DNA of 64,000 bases, taken from assembly GCF_041260155.1 (NCBI RefSeq), contig NC_091930.1, positions 18,986,841 through 19,050,840 on the forward strand. Direction: 5' to 3'. Below, in pieces: positions 10,525 through 20,820 of this stretch. Positions within the stretch are counted from its first letter, which is position 1; each line of letters starts with the position of its first letter. This DNA is from Ptychodera flava. Lineage: Eukaryota; Hemichordata; Enteropneusta; Ptychoderidae. The notes under the pieces were generated by a model that was given only the letters and a program-made list of their open reading frames with translations, was not told where the DNA came from and did not search any database. The translations under genes were made by a program, and so were the position numbers.

Positions 10525-10927
10525 TAGTGACTTACGAACTGATGAGATGTTCAGAGTCTACCTTATTTCCAATCCCAACATTTGATTGACGGCGACGTTT
10601 CGGTATGACTAGCACACCTTTTTCAAGCACTGATGATAATAAAAGCAGAACAAAGCATGGTTGTAATGCGCATGTCTGCATAGCAAATCATAAAAGTCAC
10701 ATGACAACGCTAATTTTGGATGCCTGATGGTTCATAGTCATTAAGTCCGTTTGGATACATTGTCCCAGCTCTTGAGATCCAAAGACTTTCCAGGTGTTTT
10801 GTAGTTTCTAGATCATTGCCACGAACAAGGCAGAGAATGTAGCTGAAAGAGCATTGTCTAAGATGGTATGTCCGGGTATCCTAAAGTGTGGAACGGCATT
10901 GAGCACTATACTTTGCCTGCATTGACA
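10525..10927 (-). pseudogene. Penelope-like element C-terminus (GIY-YIG end) and 3' UTR
   Basis: From 10927 downward the minus strand reads SIVLNAVPHFRIPGHT in one frame and, after a one-base shift, RGNDLETTKHLESLWISRAG then TMYPNGLNDYE and a stop at 10710-10712. The 'HF..PGH' and 'LE..WI...GTMYP.GLND' patterns are typical of the end of the Penelope GIY-YIG endonuclease domain. Downstream, the PLE-type 3' sequence CATACCGAAACGTCGCCGTC (complement of about 10590-10610) follows. The RT part is not attached here; the truncated RT at 2.9-3.9 kb is a separate insertion. Frameshifted and presumably inactive. Confidence 0.8.
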
Positions 10928-10971
10928 ATATTAATATATATATATATATACACGCACACACACACACAAAC

Positions 10972-11175
10972 GGAACTAATTTGGGATAATTGGATACTGA
11001 ATTAATGTCAGTTTAATTTACAAATGTAAGCTCATCTGCTTTTCTCTTTAAGCACTTTTGCACTTGTTTTTTATGAGTAAGTTGGTAATATTGCAACATT
11101 CAGCTATAGGTATCCAAAACTTTTTGAGAAATTTGAAAAATATAAAGATCCAATTTTCCTAAATTAGTTCCAATC
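10972..11175. mobile_element. ~205-bp MITE, copy 1
   Basis: Inverted ends GGAACTAATTTGGGATAATT and ATCCAATTTTCCTAAATTAG then TTCC bound this element. A second copy with the same interior (AATGTAAGCTCA, TTTATGAGTAA, ATATTGCAACATTCAGCTAT) is at 35700-35912. Target duplications are not clear. Confidence 0.8.
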
Positions 11176-11820
11176 GTATTCAATGGTCATATCATATTTT
11201 GATGTATAATTCTAACTTATTGCAAAAAATATTATTTCAATTCATCTCCACCTAAAACCACAAACATGTCCCTTTAAGGGTCGATGTCAAAAGCTCAATG
11301 TCTGACAAAAAGCTTAATTCTTCAAGCTCTGCTTCAACACCCCCCTCCCTTGAAACTAAATTGTTGAACTTTGATCAGAGGCTAAAATGATAGGGTCAAG
11401 TGTATTTTATCACGTTTTGATGTACAGTCCATCAAATACAAAGGTGAAGTATGTAATGGATGGCAACTGTTTCAATGCACAAATATACTACACCTGGCAG
11501 CCTGGTACATCAAAATCAGCGATACAATATATCATACCAGGGTAAAGATGTCCTCTTGTAATACTGTATTGCGTTTAATATATGCCTATCATAGATATCA
11601 AGTATTTGCAAATGAGATCACAAAAATTGTATGGAAGATATGTAGGAGAGGTATGTAGTAAAAACATTTCTAAGCAGCAAGAAGGGTTGATGTTCCATTG
11701 TGGCAGGAGACCATTTCCCCTCCTGACATTGGGTAAGTGGAAGTGAGCTCAATGCCCCTTGTTAGGGAATGTACCCTGACAATTCGGTGATCAGTGAACA
11801 TGAAGTGACTAACCTGTGAA
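11176..11820. other. non-coding stretch, nothing recognised
   Basis: AT-rich DNA between a MITE and the 22-bp minisatellite. I recognise no gene or repeat. Confidence 0.4.
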
Positions 11821-11824
11821 CCCT

Positions 11825-12990
11825 GCACTGATAAATTAGTGTACTTGCACTGATCAATTAGAGTACTTGCACTGATCAATTACTGTACATGAGCAATCCA
11901 AGGATATACTGTAGTATGAACTAAACCTTTTCTGTGACAAACAAATTAACCAATCAGTGAACAAAATCAGGGAATATACAATGACCATTCTGTGATTATA
12001 TACCGGTAGTGAACATGTACTGACCAATCAGTAAATATGTATTGACCATTCAGTGATAGTGCACTGTCAAAACAGTGTACATGCACTGAATAATCGTCTT
12101 ACATGTGTTGACCAAACAGTGTACATGTCCCGACCAATCAGTGAATGTGCACTGACCAATCTGTGTACATGCGCTGACCAATCAGTGTACATGAAGTGAC
12201 TGACCAGTGGATGCACTGACCAATCAGTGTACATGTGCACTGACCAATCAGCGTACATGCACTGAACAATCAGAGTACATGCACTGACCAATCAGTAAAC
12301 ATGCACTGACAAATCAGTGTACATGCACTGACCAATCAGTAAACATGCACTGACAAATCAGTGTACACACATGTACTGACCAATCAGTGAACATGCACAG
12401 ACCAATCAGTGTACATGCATGGACCAATCAGTGCACATTTACTGGCCAATCAGTGTACATGCACTGACCAATCAGTGTACATGCACTGACCAATCAGTGT
12501 ACATGCACTGACCAATCAGTGAGTTTGCGCTGACCAATGAGTGTGACCAATTAGTGCACATGCACTGTGACCAATCAGTGTACATGCACTGGACAATCAG
12601 TGTACATGCACTGACCAATCAGTGTACATGCACTGACCAATCAGTGAGTTTGCGCTGACCAATCAGTGTACACACATGTACTGACCAATTAGTGCACATG
12701 CACTGTGACCAATCAGTGTACATGCACTGGACAATCAGTGTACATGCACTGACCAATCAGTGAGTTTGCGCTGACCAATCAGTGTACATACATGTACTGA
12801 CCAATCAGTGTACATACATGCACAGACCAATCAGTGCACATGCATGGACCAATCAGTGCACATGCACGGACCAATCAGTGCACATGCATGTGACCATCAG
12901 TGCACATGCACGGACCAATCAGTGTACATGCATGTGACCAATCAGTGTACATGCACAGTGATAACCAGTGAGTATGCATTGACCAACCAG
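11825..12990. repeat. 22-bp minisatellite carrying a CCAAT box in each unit
   Basis: The unit TGACCAATCAGTGTACATGC plus AC repeats several dozen times, with variants (CACATGCACTGG, GTTTGCGC, AGTAAACATG). Larger blocks inside are also repeated, for example the stretch including GTGAGTTTGCGCTGACCAAT near 12515, 12645 and 12765, so the array grew at two scales. Nearly every unit has ACCAATCAG, a good match to the NF-Y binding consensus. Short ORFs across it are products of the repeat. Confidence 0.95.
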
Positions 12991-14102
12991 TGTAAGTCTT
13001 TCACTTTTGAGGTGCATATTACCATTAAATGAAACGTCTGTTGTTTTAACCAATTATTAGACTACTATATTGTTCAGCATGGTAAAGCTAGTTTATTTTG
13101 CTTAGTCACTTTTCATCAATTTAAACTGGTTTCAAGAGGGGGAGTCTTTTCCACTAATATTAATGTGTGTACCATTAATGTCAATATACCGGTACCACTA
13201 CAAACTCTATTTTATTAACACTTGGAAAATTGATCATGCATGTCAACATAAAATATAAAATAAATTACGGGGCTTTCACTCAAAATTTTGGGTTTGGGGG
13301 ATGTGTGTTTATGCAGACTTCTTGCCAGGGGCCAGGTGTTTAGGTTATTTTCAGGACTTTGAAACAAATTCATTGAACACCCCTACCCTTCTTTCAATAA
13401 TGAAATCTCCCTTACCTTGATTTGTCACCAAACTTTGTCTGAAACTTCTTGTATCTAACTTTCAGTGCAAAAAATACTCTGAAGAATGTAGAGAGTCCAG
13501 ACCCAATATCTAGAAACAATACACAATCCATAAGCCAAGTTTAGAACATACCATGAAATGTCTGAAAATGAGAAAAAAACAGAAAGAAGTGACTTTGGAT
13601 CACAATATGTATTTAGAATCTCTATTATATTTTTGACATAAGGACAATACATTTTGAAAACAAGCTTACATATTGGTAACTGACTTGTAGCAACTCATAT
13701 TCATCTGGTCACACAAAGGTTTCTGTTTAGATATGCTCATGGATATGCCAATATGCATCTGCTCACTCATGAGCTTCTGTTTAGATACGCTACAACTGCA
13801 TTTTAAATATGAGTGCAGATGAAATAACTGATGATTATGATATTAAACTTTAAACTGACAATTTGGTTTAATTGTAGTGTACAAAAATTGTCCTTTCTAA
13901 CGTTCATATTATACATACAATATTTTGTTTACAACAACAGCAAAAAGGAATTATTCACTTAAGTAAAAGTACTGATCCTATCTTGTCCGTGTGTCCGTTT
14001 GTAGTATACTCTTAATCACTGTGTGTACTTCAGAACTTGAGATACCTGGTTGAACCCGGCATATGTTGGTCTATCTTACCTTTGTGTAGGGCTAGATCAG
14101 AA
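12991..14102. other. non-coding stretch, nothing recognised
   Basis: AT-rich DNA. A phrase in 13680-13800 is partly doubled (CATCTGGTCACACAAAGGTT / CATCTGCTCACTCATGAGCT, each followed by TCTGTTTAGATA). No coding exon is recognisable. Confidence 0.4.
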
Positions 14103-14259
14103 GCGTTATGTGGACCGGGTAGTTTGTAAAAGTGTAGTTTCTGCTGTGAGTTTATGCTACGTTCCGACGTACTGATACATAGCCTTAAGGCTACGTATCA
14201 GAACATCGGAACGTAGCATAAAACTACACTTTTACAAACTACCCGGGTCCACATAACGC
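14103..14259. mobile_element. 157-bp near-perfect foldback element
   Basis: GCGTTATGTGGACC, GTAGTTTGTAAAAGTGTAGT and ATGCTACGTTCCGA on the left are mirrored on the right, meeting at AGCCTTAAGGCT (14181-14192). The arms are ~75 bp with few mismatches. No coding capacity. Confidence 0.9.
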
Positions 14260-14329
14260 CTGTGGGGTTGATCACAAGACTGACGTACACACTGTGAATG
14301 TTGACAATAACTAGCATACATTCAGATTT

Positions 14330-14525
14330 GGGAGACACCGTGGACCTGTGGTTAGGGTAACGGACTCACTATCAGAGATGGTAAGTTCGAGCGCCTGGTT
14401 CAAGACCTGGTAGGTTAAGAGTAATGGACTCATTGTCGGAGGACAGTGAGTTTGAGACTCTAGCACAGTGTTGTGTCCTTGAGCAAGGCACTTTACTCCT
14501 CAGTGTTCCATGGGGATGGTGGACT
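14330..14525 (+). mobile_element. tRNA-derived SINE
   Basis: The head resembles a tRNA-type pol III promoter: TGTGGTTAGGGTAACGGACT (box A-like), then GGTAAGTTCGAGCGCC and GTGAGTTTGAGACTC (box B-like; two head-like segments appear in tandem). The body contains TGTGTCCTTGAGCAAGGCAC, a central sequence shared by many fish and invertebrate SINEs. The end passes into an A-rich tail (AAAAAAGAAAAAAG). It does not encode protein. Confidence 0.75.
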
Positions 14526-15480
14526 GATAAAAAAGAAAAAAGAAAAAGATACTTTCCTGAACATGCTAAATCATCCTTCTTACGCTCACTTTCACTGGCA
14601 ACTTGTAAATGAGTTTTGAAAATTTGATAAATTGACAGTGGTGAGTCCACATGTCATACAAATATTTGGATATACAAATTCATGTGTGACTTGGACTGAA
14701 AGATTCTGACATGTATTGGTGCTCCGTGATCTCCAACTCTTACCACAACTGAAGGTGTAGTGTGGAATATCTGTTCTCAAACAAAATCTTGTTGGAACCA
14801 ATCAAATTGTATGGTATAAATTTATTGACAATATATAGGGGTAAGATGACAGCCTACATATTGTCAACTCCTGACTGGATCAGTGATAACACTTTGTTAC
14901 AATGTTAGCTAGACTCAATAACCACTAGAATTAAGCTAAACTTCAGGGTGTGTTTTGAGAAGCCTGTTGAGTTAGTTGTGCAAGGTACTTCATTTGTTTG
15001 AGTTCACCACGGAGACTTTGTACACTAAATGTTCATCCATGGTTAGGGTTGGATTTGCCAGAGTATCAATACTACTGAATCTGTCAGTCTACATGGGGCT
15101 GCAGTCTGCAAATGAACTTTGGTGAAAAGACAATCAACACACAAATGAAAAAAACATGGGCGTGTGGTCCACAAATACAGAAGGTGGAAGTTGAGTGCAA
15201 TTATGAGATGGATAACCATAGATATATAACAGACAAACTACACTCCATACCCACATTGTACATACCATATCAGGAAGGAGGTACATGATGACGCAAAACC
15301 TGACAAGTGCTGTGCGATTGTTCGCACACAACTATTTTGAGCACTGTACTTTTACAAATTCTAACTTGCAACGTACCATTTTCAGTTGGTGCACATCTGA
15401 TAATTAAGAAAGCAAAATCAAAACAAAGATAATGAATGAAATTAGGTTGAAAATTGAGAAAATTAAGAAATAAAAAAAAA
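14526..15480. other. non-coding stretch, nothing recognised
   Basis: I see no convincing exon. Short open frames have no recognisable motifs. Confidence 0.4.
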
Positions 15481-15505
15481 TTAAAAATACACAAGTATAC
15501 GGTAG

Positions 15506-15552
15506 TTCTCTTTTTGGAGGATGTGATGGCCCTGAAAAGGGCCGTTTGGTTT
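15506..15552 (-). terminator. histone-type mRNA 3' stem-loop, orphan copy
   Basis: On the minus strand CCAAAC precedes GGCCCTTTTCAGGGCC (stem 6 bp, loop TTTC; plus coordinates 15528-15543), followed by AT and, 14-20 bases on, CCAAAAAGAGAACT, a purine-rich histone-downstream-element-like sequence. This is the canonical layout for replication-dependent histone mRNA 3' processing (stem-loop bound by SLBP, HDE bound by U7). No histone ORF lies upstream within 300 bp. The same block occurs inside the piggyBac element at 47603-47646. Confidence 0.8.
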
Positions 15553-15729
15553 GTGTGTACAATATGTACACGATATAAAATTTCAGGCTCAGTTGAACCC
15601 AAAGACATCTTCACCATGGCAACAGCTACCAGGAGGAGGTCACCTGTAGAATGGGTGACATCTTCATTGTCTGCTGTATGTCTTCATATCTTCATAAACT
15701 CTGACATCTTCCATGTCATCCAATGTGTC

Positions 15730-15834
15730 AAAGATATTTCACCATGGTGGTTGGACTTGTGACATCATCTCCCAGTCTGTCAGTCACACTGATTTCACTG
15801 TCATAGTCTTCAAAAATGCTGTTTTCAATAACCT
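15730..15834 (-). CDS. candidate small exon, unknown protein
   Basis: A good acceptor (TTACATTTTTCACAG) on the minus strand is followed by an open frame reading VIENSIFEDYDSEISVTDRL then GDDVTSPTTMVKYL and stop. After a one-base shift the DNA goes on reading FDTLDDMEDVRVYEDMKTYS, also acidic, which suggests a single-base indel in a longer exon. I do not recognise the protein. A possible first exon of matching phase lies at 19603-19653 on the same strand. The histone-type stem-loop at 15528 lies about 190 bases downstream. Could be a chance frame. Confidence 0.3.
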
Positions 15835-15839
15835 GTGAA

Positions 15840-16830
15840 AAATGTAAGGATAATCTGGGTTAGTTTGAAGAGAAAACGATGTACATGTGATTTTATACAC
15901 AAGCAAAGTTTACATTGTTGTCAATGTACATTATCTTATTCTAGGTAAATGATCAATTTTCAGTGAAGTGACAGAATGCAACATATTAATGGAAAGCTGT
16001 ACAACACAAAGATTTGAAGTATTCAGAAAGAATTCCAAAATCCAGAAATTTAGAGTCAGGATGATTATGATAAAAAATCTATGCACGGTTTACATTATGA
16101 CTAAGATCATTTAATTTGATATTACATTCTGCAAGCAGTTAACATGGAAATTGATTGAGAACAAAAATGCAAAAAGTTTGGTGAGTGAAAGAAAATCAGA
16201 GATAAAAATAAAAACATGTATGATAGTTGACCAAAATTTATTTGAAATCAACAAATCATGTTGAAGATACTTACCACAGTACATAACCAACATCAAGGGC
16301 GGCACAACAGTTCATTGAATTAGGATTATAGTTGTGATGTAAGAAAAATAAAATATTACGTACAAAAGGATGAACAATAGCTGATAATGTGAAAACATCT
16401 AACAGTAACACAAGTTAATGTTAATCTTGGAATGAAGGTATAATACAGTGAATGATTGTGAACATACTCTGGCAGATACCGAAGGTTTAAAACAAAAATA
16501 TATTTCAGCATGGCCAACACAACAAACAAACAAACAAATGAGTGAACATTGAAGCAAGGCAAATTTAAGGTAACACATTATTGAAGAAATCAAAATCAAA
16601 ATGCTGAACAAAATATAATTTGCAAAAATTTGACAAATTTTTACACTGGAAAGTATCTGGAAAGTTTGATAAATTTTGACAAAAACTTTCAAAAACAATA
16701 ACAAATTAGCAATAGTTTGCAGTTCAAAACACAGAATAAATATGGATGGGAAGGACAGGGAAATGCTGCGGACGAGAAAATTTATAGAAAACAAATAGGA
16801 AATAGAACAGACTTTTGGAGAATAATAAAA
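15840..16830. other. AT-rich non-coding stretch
   Basis: No gene recognised. From about 16400 the sequence resembles, in weaker form, the A-rich repeats at 18.3-19.4 kb (phrases with AACAAACAAACAAATGAGTG and GACAAATTTT). A long minus-strand frame here is low-complexity (F, L, S, I) and is not supported. Confidence 0.4.
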
Positions 16831-16837
16831 CATAGGG

Positions 16838-18160
16838 CCAAAGTCCCTGAAGCTACTATAGACATGGATACAAAATTAAGTATTTCCTGACTGTATGAAA
16901 TTATCTCACTAAGGTCATCCTAGGGACTTGTAAACCAAATATTAAAGCTGTCTGACCAGCGGTTTTGAAAAAACAAGCGACTCAACAGTTGACAGAGTTT
17001 TGCTGTGTTATGTAGACAATAACCTTTTGTGACACATGTATTGATGGAGAAGGTGGATATCTTTGATAGCTCATTTCAGGATGGCCTGACCATTGAAAGT
17101 AAGTTCTGTTGAATAAAGTTGAGACTGTACGTACTCAGAGAAAGCACACTGAAGAGACAAATGTTTGAAACTGAAGAAGTTCAAGGTCATCAAAAGCATT
17201 ATAAGGAATCATGTAACACTTTCATTGCACTGTTTACACAGATTGCATAATTGCTATAAATAGCACAAGAGGAATCTTACAGCCCAGCTTTACCATAAAA
17301 ACCCTATCACTTTGACTACTCTTTTAATGACCTCTCTATTTTTTTCGCAAAAAGTAATTTTATTTTATCCTTACCAAGTCAACCATAAACGGAAATTAGA
17401 ACTTTCTCTATATCTATTTATTTGACCACCCTATCATGACAAACTATTTTAAGCAATTTCTTTTAGATAACATACAGGGCACAATAAATGACGGTTCAGA
17501 ATATGTCAAAGTTGGGATTCAGGAAAGTTGCCTTTACATGTTTTAATCCTCCAAGATGGTAAGCATTTCACTATGAACTGTCAAAAAAAGTTGAACTTTC
17601 TGATAATTCTACACTAAAATTATTTTGGCTTTGATGATTTCCTAATTAATTCAATTATTAAAAATCAATTAATTATTTTTTCTGGGTGAATTGATAGGGT
17701 TTATACAGTACAAGAATTACATACAATGTAAGTCAAATTTTGACCAAAAATGACAAAAAAATTCCTTAAAAATACAGATTTGCATATTTCATCACAATTT
17801 GAACAAATCTAAGTTAGGTTATCCCTAGGGACCTGTATACCAAATAACAAAGCTGTCTGACCAGCGGTTATGAAGAAGAAGATTTTTTACCAAAAACGTC
17901 TTTTTGGCATTAATTTGCCTATTTTCAACAATATCAAAAATTTAAAAAAAATGTTTTCAAAATCATATTTTTCATCTACACAACAAATATCAAATCAGTA
18001 AGTACTGCGGTTCTCAAGATATTTGAGTGGACGGACGCCTCACAAACGGACATACATACATACATACATACATACATACATACATACATACATACAGACT
18101 GACGACGGACGCCGGACGGATACCTATCCCAATAGCTTCTATAGACTATAGTCTATAGTA
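16838..18160. mobile_element. family-A repeat, copy 2, with nested MITE (empty site for piggyBac)
   Basis: The left edge is TCCCTGAAGCTACTATAGAC. The right edge is (CATA)n, GACTGACGACGGACGCCGGA, then AATAGCTTCTATAGACTATA. A nested unit of about 640 bp (17091-17728; starts CATTGAAAGTAAGTTCTGTT, ends GAATTACATACAATG) lies inside. The same nested unit is at 46391-49715, where a piggyBac element splits it. Here the site is uninterrupted (GATAGGGTTTATACAG at about 17694-17709), so this copy records the pre-insertion state. No coding content. Confidence 0.8.
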
Positions 18161-18289
18161 GCTAAAAATTGTTTGTAGAGTCAAGCGTAGCCAACACACA
18201 AACCTGCGATTAATAAAACAACAACAAAAATACAATAACACAGCTACACAGGCTGGGGTATTGTAATGACACTAGACCTGAGAGGATAG

Positions 18290-19400
18290 AAAACAAAAGT
18301 TAAATTTCAGTTTGGCAGACAAAAAAACAATTCCGTATGGCCAACAAAAAAACAACATAAACATGCAGTTATAAATTTGAAGTATAGATTATTTCTGTAT
18401 ATTTAGGTCACAGAGTATTGACAAAAGGAAACAGATATTGGTTAACACGATAAAATTTGAAAAACTGTTGACAAATATGTACACAGTAGGTTTATATACC
18501 AAAAGCTTAATTTATGACAAAAACTTAAAAACAAAAAAAACTAAAACTATATCATGAGAACTTTGTGAAGCAAGGTATTTCAAATATGAAACAGGAAGAC
18601 ACAGATTGGCAGTTCAGGCAAATTTGGATGAGAGAATCGGGGAAAAAATATAGAAAATCAAGAATAAAATTTGGGGAGTAAAAACTAAAACAAAAATTTG
18701 TCAAAGTAAAAACAACAGCAAACGAACAAAAAAACACTGCATGTATCTGTGATTGACATCAAAACAACAAAACAATTTACAACATGGCAACTATGCTTAG
18801 ACATAAGCTAATCAAAATATAATTATTCAGTTACATAGATACCATGTATATACAAAACAACTGGTAGAAGACAGAACATAGAAAGCAAAGCTAAATTTCA
18901 GAATGGCTGACAACAAACAACAAAAACAAGCAAACATTTGAAGCACAGATTATTTCTGTAAATTTAGGATCACAGATAATAAGACAAAAATTTACAAAAA
19001 CAAAATTTGCAAAACAAAATTGACAAATATGTACGTATTAGGGCAAAATGTGCACAGCTTGATAAATATTGAGAAGAACTTGGGAAAAAAACAAAAAAAA
19101 CAAAACTATGGCATAAACAAAACAGTTACTGCAAGTATTTGAAAACTGATAAGAGAAAAAGGTTTAGAGAGAGACAAATTTGGCAGGTCAGGGAAATTTT
19201 AGTGAGAAAACTTGGGGAAACAGATAACACAAAACCAGAAATAAAATTTAGGAGAATGTTGAAAAACATTTGGTAGCGTTCATAGTAACGGTAAACAAAC
19301 AAAGAAACAAATAAACAAATGAAAAAACACATTGTATGTATCTGTGATTGAGGTCAAATACAACAAAAAACCATTTACAACACTGGCAACTCTCTCTATA
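18290..19400. repeat. A-rich ~590-bp tandem duplication
   Basis: A unit with AAATTTCAG..GGC..ACAA, GATTATTTCTGTA..TTTAGG, GACAAATATGTAC, CAAAAAAAAC and ATGTATCTGTGATTGA, then ATTTACAACA..GGCAACT, occurs at 18300-18800 and again at 18890-19390. Weaker traces are near 16400-16830. The region precedes the NHL exon and is probably intron or upstream DNA of that gene. No exon is supported. Confidence 0.75.
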
Positions 19401-19680
19401 AAACATGAGCTAATCAGCAATACAATGACTTACCTTATGGACTGAAAATCACATTATTATCAATAAAATGCAAATATGTTGCCATGGAAACATGTGAGTT
19501 ACATCAACATGTATTCGTGATTGAGGTCAAAACACATCAAAACAATTTACAACCTGGCAAACATTTGTAAAACAGGAGCTAATCAGCAATACACTTACTT
19601 ACCTTATGGACTGAAATCACATTTCCATCAATAAAATGCGAATACGTTGCCATGGAAACACGTGAGTTACATAACAATGT
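19395..19680. repeat. ~176-bp tandem duplication containing a candidate exon
   Basis: GAGCTAATCAGCAATACA, CTTACCTTATGGACTGAAA, TCAATAAAATGC and GTTGCCATGGAAACA occur at 19405-19490 and again at 19576-19660. Each copy includes, on the minus strand, an ATG followed by a GTAAG donor (see 19603-19653). Confidence 0.8.
19603..19653 (-). CDS. candidate first exon, 17 codons
   Basis: The minus strand reads ATG then codons for MATYSHFIDGNVISVHK and ends at a good donor (CATAAG|GTAAGTAAG). It ends in phase 0, which fits the candidate exon at 15730-15834 (starts in phase 0). The neighbouring duplicate at 19434-19485 has one extra base and would shift frame. A CACGTG motif lies just upstream. No homology recognised; this may be chance. 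Confidence 0.2.
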
Positions 19681-19831
19681 AAGGAAGTTGTTCCTTTAAA
19701 TGTTCCATGTGTTTGTGTAAACAAAAGAAGTTTGTATTCAGTCAAAATTTGTGAGATCTGAAAATATTTGACTTCATAGAAATTGTAGTTTGCAATTTGA
19801 CCTTTGACCTTTATGTTTTTGTTTTCCCTAG

Positions 19832-20622
19832 GTTATCCGGTCAAGGGGAGTGTCCTTGAAGTGTTTGGGTCAAGATCAATGCCAGGACAATTTAATACAC
19901 CCTGGGGAATATACATCAAGAAGAACGGTCAATGGGTTATATGTGATAGTGATAGAGTTCAGGTTATTGATCCAATCAAACTCTGCTGTGATCTCATCTT
20001 ACAATTCCATGCATTCCCAAAGTCATTTGATCCATGGAATGTCACAGTGGATGAAGACAATGACCAATACTTTATGAGTGACCGAGGGAATGGCCAAGTT
20101 GTGGTGAGTTCTGGACAAAGCAAGATTTTAAACTGTTTTGGACGCAAAGAAGGAATTGATCCAACCGGTATCTGCTTGAGTCCTGATGGTTTTATATTCA
20201 TTGGTGACTTGAATGGATATGTGAGAAAATATAATAAATCTGGTGAACACATTGCAAGAACTGAAAAAGGACAAGTCATTCAACCCTTTGATCTGATTGT
20301 GAATAAGAAATGTATTTTTGTATCAGATAATGTCAGGAAATGTGTTCTTGTTTTGAATCACCAGATGCAAAGTATAAGCGAAATTGGCAAGGGACACTTA
20401 GAGAATCCAGTGGGTTTGTGTTTTGATCACCAACAAGATGGCATATATGTTTGTGATTACAGTGGGAATAGAGTGGCTCACTTCAATTGTGATGGTGAAT
20501 TTCTCAGCTATAAAGGTCAAGGTCAGATAGAGGATCCCCTTCACATTGCACTGTGTAAGAATAATCCATACAGATTAGTTGTAACACAGTTGGATGGCTG
20601 TGTTAAACTACTGTACATATAA
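19832..20622 (+). CDS. NHL-repeat C-terminal exon (TRIM-type protein)
   Basis: This exon encodes about 262 residues forming an NHL beta-propeller, the C-terminal module of TRIM2/3/71-type proteins that binds RNA or protein partners. It follows a strong acceptor (TTTTGTTTTCCCTAG at 19817-19831) and ends with TAA at 20620-20622. Six blades can be read: PGQFNTPWGIYI, DPWNVTVDEDNDQYFMSDR, DPTGICLSPDGFIFIGD, QPFDLIVNKKCIFVSD, ENPVGLCFDHQQDGIYVCD and EDPLHIALCKNNPYRLVV. Each has the NHL pattern (xP.G....  ..V.D). The exon starts mid-codon (GT of a Gly codon), so upstream exons, probably with RING/B-box/coiled coil, must exist, but I could not find them. An upstream in-frame Met lies in the intron and is not the likely start. 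The frame is intact. Its 3' flank is partly duplicated at 22.75-22.87 kb. Confidence 0.85.
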
Positions 20623-20820
20623 GCAGACATGACACCACATCATGTCAACTCTGCAGGGATATCTCTAGTGAAAATCTACAAATTTTCTGACAAATTTTAC
20701 ACAACTCATTGCAACTGGCAGGCTGTAAATGTGTATTTTTGAAGGTACTTTGCATATTTTATATTTTTGGATCAAACATTAATTTGGCATCTTGGACAGA
20801 CCAATTCACCCAATCTGATG
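20623..20820. other. 3' flank of the NHL gene
   Basis: The probable 3' UTR. GCAGACATGACACCACATCA, GTGAAAATCTACAA and TTTTACACAAC are matched at about 22750-22860. I see no AATAAA here; the nearest (21058-21063) is inside the adjacent MITE. Confidence 0.5.

Larger units (their letters stand above)
10245..10927. repeat. inverted pair of Penelope-like 3' segments
   Basis: The ~33-bp block TTGTCAATGCAGGCAAAGTA continuing to GTGCTCAATGC at 10245-10279 is present in reverse complement at about 10895-10927. Between the two lie a palindrome, a long (TA)n tract (about 10430-10521) and the end of a Penelope-like ORF on the minus strand. This is a head-to-head arrangement of two PLE 3' pieces. Confidence 0.8.

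Noticed and set aside
10528..10620. CTGATGAG near 10537 on the plus strand as a second hammerhead
   Set aside because: There is no GAAA core or pairing stem at the right distance downstream; only the minus-strand motif at 10330-10369 has all parts.
11825..12990. Regularly spaced repeats that might suggest a CRISPR array
   Set aside because: The 22-bp units are contiguous with no unique spacers, and the DNA is animal nuclear sequence.
16399..16833. 144-codon minus-strand frame rich in Phe, Leu and Ser
   Set aside because: It is the complement of A-rich repeat DNA, related to the 18.3-19.4 kb duplicates.
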